DNA from: Zygaena filipendulae | Taxonomy: Eukaryota; Arthropoda; Insecta; Lepidoptera; Zygaenidae | NCBI GenBank assembly: GCA_907165275.2 | Contig: OU015652.1 | Coordinates: forward strand, 13,345,001-13,409,000 | Direction of reading: 5' to 3' | Length of the DNA stretch: 64,000 bases | Shown: in pieces, positions 60,801 to 64,000 of the stretch | Numbering within the stretch: position 1 is the first letter of the stretch | How the letters are laid out: each line of letters opens with the position of its first letter | The notes under the pieces: model-generated | The model's database searches: none | What the model was told of the DNA's origin: nothing | What the model saw: the letters and a program-made list of their open reading frames with translations, nothing else | Position numbers and translations under genes: made by a program

Positions 60801-63768
60801 ACGACACACTAAAGCTGTGTAGGTGTCGATGCGCATGTCGGCGTGACAATGTAGCGAGGTAAACGATCCACAAACGACACACTCGAGTCGCAGCGTCCGT
60901 GGCACTCGCCGTGAAGCGCAACGTTCGTTCACGTTACCAATTCTACTTTAAACCCTATAATTTTGTACTCGAACGAAACACTACACTAGGTAGGAAAAAT
61001 CTATAATTTTCTAATTGTACGAATCTAGGTATAATATCCTTTGTCTAACACTATACCTACTCACGTAGAGAAAAATATGCAATTATTTATTTTTTAGAAT
61101 ACACGCAAATGATTGATTGATGAATAGAATGCACAGAATATCTAAAGGAAACGCGTAATAAATAAATGAACAAAATCTAAATAGTAAAATTAAGAAACAA
61201 AATGAAAAACTTTCAAAAATTAATTCACGTGTCTCGATCGCAGCTAAATGTTTAAAATTGACATTACCTGACGAGCGACGGCCAGCGTCCCACACAAAAG
61301 TAGTGCATTAATCTCAGACACAGAATTAGTTTACAAAAATTTTACATTACGTCGAGTTGGATGGACGAATTAATTGTAATTTTATTTATACTGAATATTG
61401 TACTCTGTGCTATATTATTATAATATTCCTTCTTATTCTTCTCATAAATACCGATAAAAATGTATGGTTAGTCAACGACGTAGGTTTTTGTACAATAAGT
61501 ATTCTTAAATCATATCCCTTACATGGACGCAGATAAGCAATAACATGTTATCCCACAAAACGAAGTTATTGATTCAGAACGATTTATTGAGAGTTAGAGA
61601 ACGTTTTTTAATTATGTGTTTACCTTGTTACATTTTTTAAATATGTAACTAGATATTGAACATAAAAATGTTGAAAAAAATGGCGTTATTTTTTTAAAAC
61701 TTTAATTTACGCAAATTTTCTCCAGTGTGGGTTAACACACTATTGCTTATCTATGTCCACATTTTAATTATTATTACTTGTATAATATTTAGTGTATTCC
61801 GTATTGTCAGTAAGTGATATTGCCAAATAAATATGTAACATTTAATTGCGTACATACAGTACAATTACAGCAAAATGGTCGACTAACAATCGCCTTTGGT
61901 AACTTTATCAGACTATTAATATGTATTTATCCGCAAAAAAATTTTTTAAACACATAAATACATATAAATACACAATTTTATACGGCTATCACAGCCTTGG
62001 ACGTCAGCAGTCCGTCAATAAAAACTCACATACGTACGTGTAGTGCGTACAATGTATTCGGACTCGGCACGTTTCTGCGTACATAGCTAACAATCGCGGA
62101 ATAAAAATGTTTACCTCTCTAAGGTTCATAATCGTTGTACATCTGTGCTAAAACTGTATGTATTATTAATATAGTATCTATTCTTAAATATCGGAACGAG
62201 TCGATAAACACTTCTCTCACCGCGACTGTACGCGTACATTATTTCGAGGGGTCCTACGTATACTAGTGCAAGTGGAAAAACACAACTTTACAGCAGAGCA
62301 AAATTTAATGCCAATCTAATCTAATGCTTGGCCTAAAATTATGTAATTTGCATTAATTTACTAATTTAATAGCTCACTGTGGGATCAAGTAGATTAGATT
62401 AGTTGATTTGTGTCGTGGATTATTTATTTGTTTGCATCCTCGGACCTCGTTGATATTTTCAAGTTGTATAGGATACAAAATTACAGGTTATTTTAATGCT
62501 ATTGATACAAAATAATATGGTTTTCGTCAATTTGTGGGTTCCATTAGTATACGTAGGACCCATCGATTTGCATGCCATGCGTATACGGGTGCGGTGTGTG
62601 TGTGTATGTGTGTGCGCGTGTGCGTGTGCGTGCGTGTGCGTGTGTGTGCGTGCGTGTGCGCACTCACCAGGCGTGAACGGTGGTGTAGTCGTAGAGCATC
62701 TGCAGCTCGTGCTCGTCCTCGAGCGGGTCGAGCCGCCGCTCGCCGGCCGGCAGCACGGGCCGCCGCAGCAGCTCGGCCGCCGCGTCCGCGCCCCCGCCCC
62801 CGCCGCCGCCGCCGCCCCCGCCGCCGCCCGCGCCGGCGCCCGCCCCGCCGCCCGAGCACCCGCCGCTCGGTGGGGAGTCGCCCTGGACGCGCACGAGCCA
62901 TAGCACGGTTAGCGGCCGATCCGACAGAGCGATGGGAAACTTTGGGCCGTTGTGAAACTAAATACCGAGCATTAGGGGACTTCAGTAAACTATACTTCGA
63001 ATGGCACAGTATTCAAAGTAGTAATAGATCAAAAGACAGTGGGAAAATAAGATATTTGCCTAAAATATCTTGTAATAAAGACCTGATAGTAAGCTTAAGA
63101 GACAAGATTCAAGATGGATCAATTTCGGAGACAAAGTTTCCTGCAAGTGTTTGTACGATGATATTATCTTACGTATCCTGAGCATGAGACGTTCTGCTGA
63201 CGGTTACAAAAACACATTGAATATAGTAGATACGGCAACATTTCACATGACCAAATTTTAATTTTAACTCCATCATGTATGTTAATAAAACAAATTGGAC
63301 ACGTATTTTCCTTTTTTATACGTGGGTAATCAAAAAATAACGGCGATACGTTGAGCGGAAATTTCGTGTGACGTCACGCCTAGGTGCACTGTATAGAGTA
63401 CTTAGTTATGACGTCCCGAGCCCCCATTCCTAAACTTTAATGCGTCTTATCGAAGTATTATTTCAATAATTTGAAAAAAAAAAAACAAAAGATACGTGTC
63501 TATTCTTTTATAATACTATCTATCTGATGGACTAAGTAGAATTTTGATTTTTATACCCCGTCCATCATGCCCATTCGGCAAGAGTACCTGAGGTATTAGT
63601 ATTCGGCGAGGCAAGGAGGGTAATGTTCCCAGAGGGGAGCGGTTGTCGATGGTTGGTTACCTGGTTGTATAGCTTGGGCGGCTGCGCGGAGGGCGGCGCG
63701 GGCGTCTGCGGCGCCAGCGGGTCGGGCGTGGGCGCCGGCGTGTGCAGCGACGCGGGCACGCAGCTCGA
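48724..63768 (-). CDS. MED13: Mediator complex subunit 13 (skuld), 3' 18 exons
   Basis: Joined on -: 63768-63661, 62882-62668, 60436-60274, 59783-59670, 58773-58507, 57694-57442, 56973-56648, 55976-55812, 54999-54770, 54481-54353, 54254-53348, 53252-53037, 52918-52650, 52266-52121, 51407-51133, 50652-50377, 49581-49328, 48856-48724. All GT/AG; phases match at all 17 junctions; 1481 residues. MED13 joins the CDK8/cyclin C/MED12 kinase module to core Mediator in the nucleus and blocks polymerase II binding. Family blocks are unmistakable: [77 protein letters not shown]...[114 protein letters not shown] and the C-terminal YNALSW. The N-terminal domain lies outside the window. Confidence 0.97.
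48857..49327 (-). other. MED13: MED13 intron with Helitron-like copy
   Basis: Mostly occupied by a Helitron-like copy at 49092-49285. Confidence 0.7.
49092..49285 (+). repeat. Helitron-like (Lep1-type) element
   Basis: Well preserved: 'aataaatgcgaaagta', 'gttacgctttcacgc', 'ctcaaccgatcatcatgaa', 'ggacatagggtac', 'ggaattcccgggggaactc' and 'gcgggtgaaaccgcgggg'. Ends in ATCAAGT where CTAGT is expected. Opposite to MED13. Confidence 0.65.
49328..49581 (-). CDS. MED13: MED13 exon 17 of those seen (PIWI-like module end)
   Basis: Reads [36 protein letters not shown]...[15 protein letters not shown]...[13 protein letters not shown]. Matches the [17 protein letters not shown] and HPLDSKTTSDVLRF blocks of the family. 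Confidence 0.96.
49998..50345. repeat. GAGTGGAGTAGA-type minisatellite
   Basis: About 300 bp built from 5-bp GTGGA/GTAGA/GCGGA units, then GTGGT/GGTGT variants. Lies 30 bp downstream of the donor of MED13 exon 16. It makes a long false open frame on both strands. Confidence 0.9.
50377..50652 (-). CDS. MED13: MED13 exon 16 (acidic Met/Asp stretch)
   Basis: Reads [60 protein letters not shown]... ending in a His-rich tail and DEHSA. Matches the conserved acidic NDDMFVDLPFPDDMDNDIG and LHSSP region. Of two possible donors, GTCAGT at 50376 keeps phase. Confidence 0.92.
51133..51407 (-). CDS. MED13: MED13 exon 15
   Basis: Reads [49 protein letters not shown]...[22 protein letters not shown]. Part of the C-terminal PIWI-like module. 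Confidence 0.96.
51441..51540 (+). repeat. Helitron-like fragment, 5' part only
   Basis: 'tgtttgttacgctttcacgc', 'ccgatcatcgtgaaattatg' and 'acagaggacataagg'; the GC-rich 3' block is missing. Confidence 0.5.
51900..52096 (+). repeat. Helitron-like (Lep1-type) element
   Basis: 'gtttgtttgttacgatt', 'cgcgggaactccgaaattat', 'gctgaaaccgcgcggg' and end 'acagctaatg', with CTAA in place of CTAG. Confidence 0.6.
52121..52266 (-). CDS. MED13: MED13 exon 14
   Basis: Reads [48 protein letters not shown], matching the vertebrate SRRSKVSARKIGLQKLWEW and [20 protein letters not shown] blocks almost residue for residue. Confidence 0.97.
52650..52918 (-). CDS. MED13: MED13 exon 13 (with Gly-rich insert)
   Basis: Reads [19 protein letters not shown], then an Ala/Gly-rich insert of about 35 residues, then [51 protein letters not shown] is a family hallmark. 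The insert replaces a short loop in other species. Confidence 0.96.
53037..53252 (-). CDS. MED13: MED13 exon 12
   Basis: Reads [14 protein letters not shown], a GE-rich insert, then [50 protein letters not shown] matches KSLTGFGPAA in vertebrates. Confidence 0.95.
53348..54254 (-). CDS. MED13: MED13 exon 11 (MID-like domain)
   Basis: The largest exon, 302 codons. [109 protein letters not shown] and later [10 protein letters not shown]. This is the MID-like domain that resembles Argonaute MID. A Gly/Ser/Pro-rich insert (about 53500-53700) interrupts the conserved parts. Confidence 0.97.
54353..54481 (-). CDS. MED13: MED13 exon 10
   Basis: Reads [43 protein letters not shown]; matches VHSWPHSN and SSQDVVRM of the family. 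Confidence 0.92.
54770..54999 (-). CDS. MED13: MED13 exon 9
   Basis: Reads [13 protein letters not shown], a Gly-rich insert, then [19 protein letters not shown]...[30 protein letters not shown] continues the GLFYE of the previous exon as in the vertebrate GLFLEDELDIFG. Confidence 0.9.
55000..55811 (-). other. MED13: MED13 intron with two adjacent hairpins
   Basis: Holds two small inverted repeats at 55203-55279 (see findings). The rest is AT-rich without recognisable features. Confidence 0.6.
55812..55976 (-). CDS. MED13: MED13 exon 8
   Basis: Reads [20 protein letters not shown]...[25 protein letters not shown]; matches NIKGADVGLY and [20 protein letters not shown]. Cysteine spacing C-S-C-G-F-S is kept. 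Confidence 0.97.
56648..56973 (-). CDS. MED13: MED13 exon 7
   Basis: Low-complexity Ala/Gly/Ser-Pro half followed by [35 protein letters not shown], matching [24 protein letters not shown] in the family. Confidence 0.95.
57442..57694 (-). CDS. MED13: MED13 exon 6
   Basis: Reads [47 protein letters not shown] then an Ala-rich tail. Matches DFSYVHKVP...FVGSSMFAPLKMLPS...FRPSW. Confidence 0.96.
57778..57839. repeat. 62-bp inverted repeat
   Basis: 'accctcagac' with 'gtgttgg', and 'ccaacagtctgagggt' at the other end, pair around an AT-rich loop. Probable small MITE in a MED13 intron. Confidence 0.5.
58507..58773 (-). CDS. MED13: MED13 exon 5 (poly-His)
   Basis: Reads [18 protein letters not shown], a Gly run, [30 protein letters not shown], then eleven consecutive His and [10 protein letters not shown]. 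The [14 protein letters not shown] block matches the vertebrate ELQHMFPTPPSLEQH. Confidence 0.95.
59440..59605 (-). repeat. Helitron-like (Lep1-type) element, diverged
   Basis: Reverse orientation: 'acggctgttacccacggatt', 'ggagttcccacggaaattcc', 'aagtacaccatatcc', 'atgcaaaatttcccggttc' and 'cacatttataa'. Confidence 0.5.
59670..59783 (-). CDS. MED13: MED13 exon 4
   Basis: Reads [38 protein letters not shown]; the [11 protein letters not shown] acidic block is typical of the family. Confidence 0.93.
60274..60436 (-). CDS. MED13: MED13 exon 3
   Basis: Reads [54 protein letters not shown]. The W of the previous exon plus [10 protein letters not shown] matches WLDHPVKR of the family. It also contains IKQE, a SUMO-consensus-like site (inference). 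Confidence 0.94.
60437..62667 (-). other. MED13: 2.2-kb MED13 intron
   Basis: AT-rich. No exon, no classifiable repeat seen apart from the GT-rich tract at its start on the - strand (62590-62660). Confidence 0.6.
62590..62662. repeat. (GT)n-rich microsatellite
   Basis: GTGTGT/GCGTGT tract of about 70 bp. On the - strand it is a CA tract starting within six bases of the donor of MED13 exon 2. Confidence 0.9.
62668..62882 (-). CDS. MED13: MED13 exon 2 of those seen
   Basis: Reads [13 protein letters not shown], a Gly run of about 13, [41 protein letters not shown]. The YDYTTVHAW junction leads into LEHPVKRF of the next exon. Confidence 0.92.
63271..63575 (+). mobile_element. CRE-carrying MITE, copy 5
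   Basis: Ends 'catcatgtatg' and 'catcatgccc'. Internal 'ggacacgtattttcc', 'ataacggcgatacgttgag', one TGACGTCA (about 63371) and one decayed (tatgacgtcccg). In a MED13 intron. Confidence 0.75.
63661..63768 (-). CDS. MED13: MED13 exon 1 of those seen
   Basis: Reads [36 protein letters not shown]. Acceptor CAG preceded directly by a TG repeat on the - strand. Phase 0 at both ends. Proline-rich region of the central disordered part. Confidence 0.85.
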
Positions 63769-64000
63769 CTGACACACACACACACACACGTTAATTATTT
63801 CAATGTACAAAATATATATTCTCAGGAATAGTGTGACATATTTTTGTAGCTGTTGATTTTCCAAATAAAGTAAAATAAAATAAAATAAAAATAAAATATA
63901 TTAAAAATAAAAAGGATCATTAAATTGGGCAGCACACAAAGGTGTCTCGTTAAATAAACGTCGTGTAAATAGTTTAGATGAATGTAGAAAGTGAATACAG
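63769..64000 (-). other. MED13: MED13 intron start of window edge
   Basis: (CA)n at 63771-63790, then AT-rich with an AAAAT/AAATA tract at 63858-63915. The intron continues beyond the window. Confidence 0.6.

Noticed and set aside
1..64000. CRISPR array, operon or phage-like cassette
   Set aside because: No regularly spaced repeats, no prokaryotic gene order; splice structure and repeat content are clearly those of an insect genome.

Overview
This is nuclear DNA of an insect, almost certainly a moth or butterfly. GC-rich exons with canonical GT/AG borders sit in AT-rich introns. The introns are full of short repeats of lepidopteran type: a Lep1-like non-autonomous Helitron family, MITEs, tRNA-derived SINE pieces and LINE tails. 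No bacterial, phage or CRISPR feature was seen.

Three protein-coding genes were reconstructed exon by exon with codon phases that match at every junction except one. (1) On the + strand, 5513-33112 carries the 3' part of outspread (osp), the insect relative of myosin phosphatase Rho-interacting protein (MPRIP). It has its second PH domain, a 3.4-kb coiled-coil exon and a chain of small coiled-coil exons; the start and first PH domain lie upstream of the window. (2) On the - strand, 41272-37055 is a complete four-exon, 249-residue sesquipedalian/PHETA gene, an endosomal PH-domain partner of the OCRL inositol phosphatase, with an F&H-type motif in its last exon. (3) On the - strand, 63768-48724 carries the last 18 exons (1481 residues) of Mediator subunit 13 (MED13; skuld in Drosophila), covering the central acidic/low-complexity region, the MID-like domain and the C-terminal PIWI-like module. 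Its N-terminus lies beyond 64000.

Layout: 1-5.5 kb is osp intron or upstream sequence with an apparently intact Tc1 transposon. 5.5-33.1 kb is osp, including a 13.7-kb intron. 33.1-37 kb is the osp 3' region. 37-41.3 kb is PHETA. 41.3-48.7 kb is an AT-rich interval that includes a tandem Helitron pair and probably the MED13 3' UTR. 48.7-64 kb is MED13. The three genes have no obvious shared pathway. osp and PHETA are convergent PH-domain genes concerned with cytoskeleton and endosome respectively; MED13 is nuclear and links the CDK8 kinase module to Mediator.

I found no convincing new multi-gene system. The more interesting signals are a truncated LINE inserted with a 13-bp target duplication inside a foldback element, a five-copy MITE family carrying CRE-like TGACGTCA sites, a 3-bp-TSD element family on both sides of PHETA exon 1, a foldback insertion with a 10-bp direct repeat just after osp, CA/TG tracts abutting splice sites in two unrelated genes, and an ambiguous terminal splice junction in osp that decides the C-terminus.
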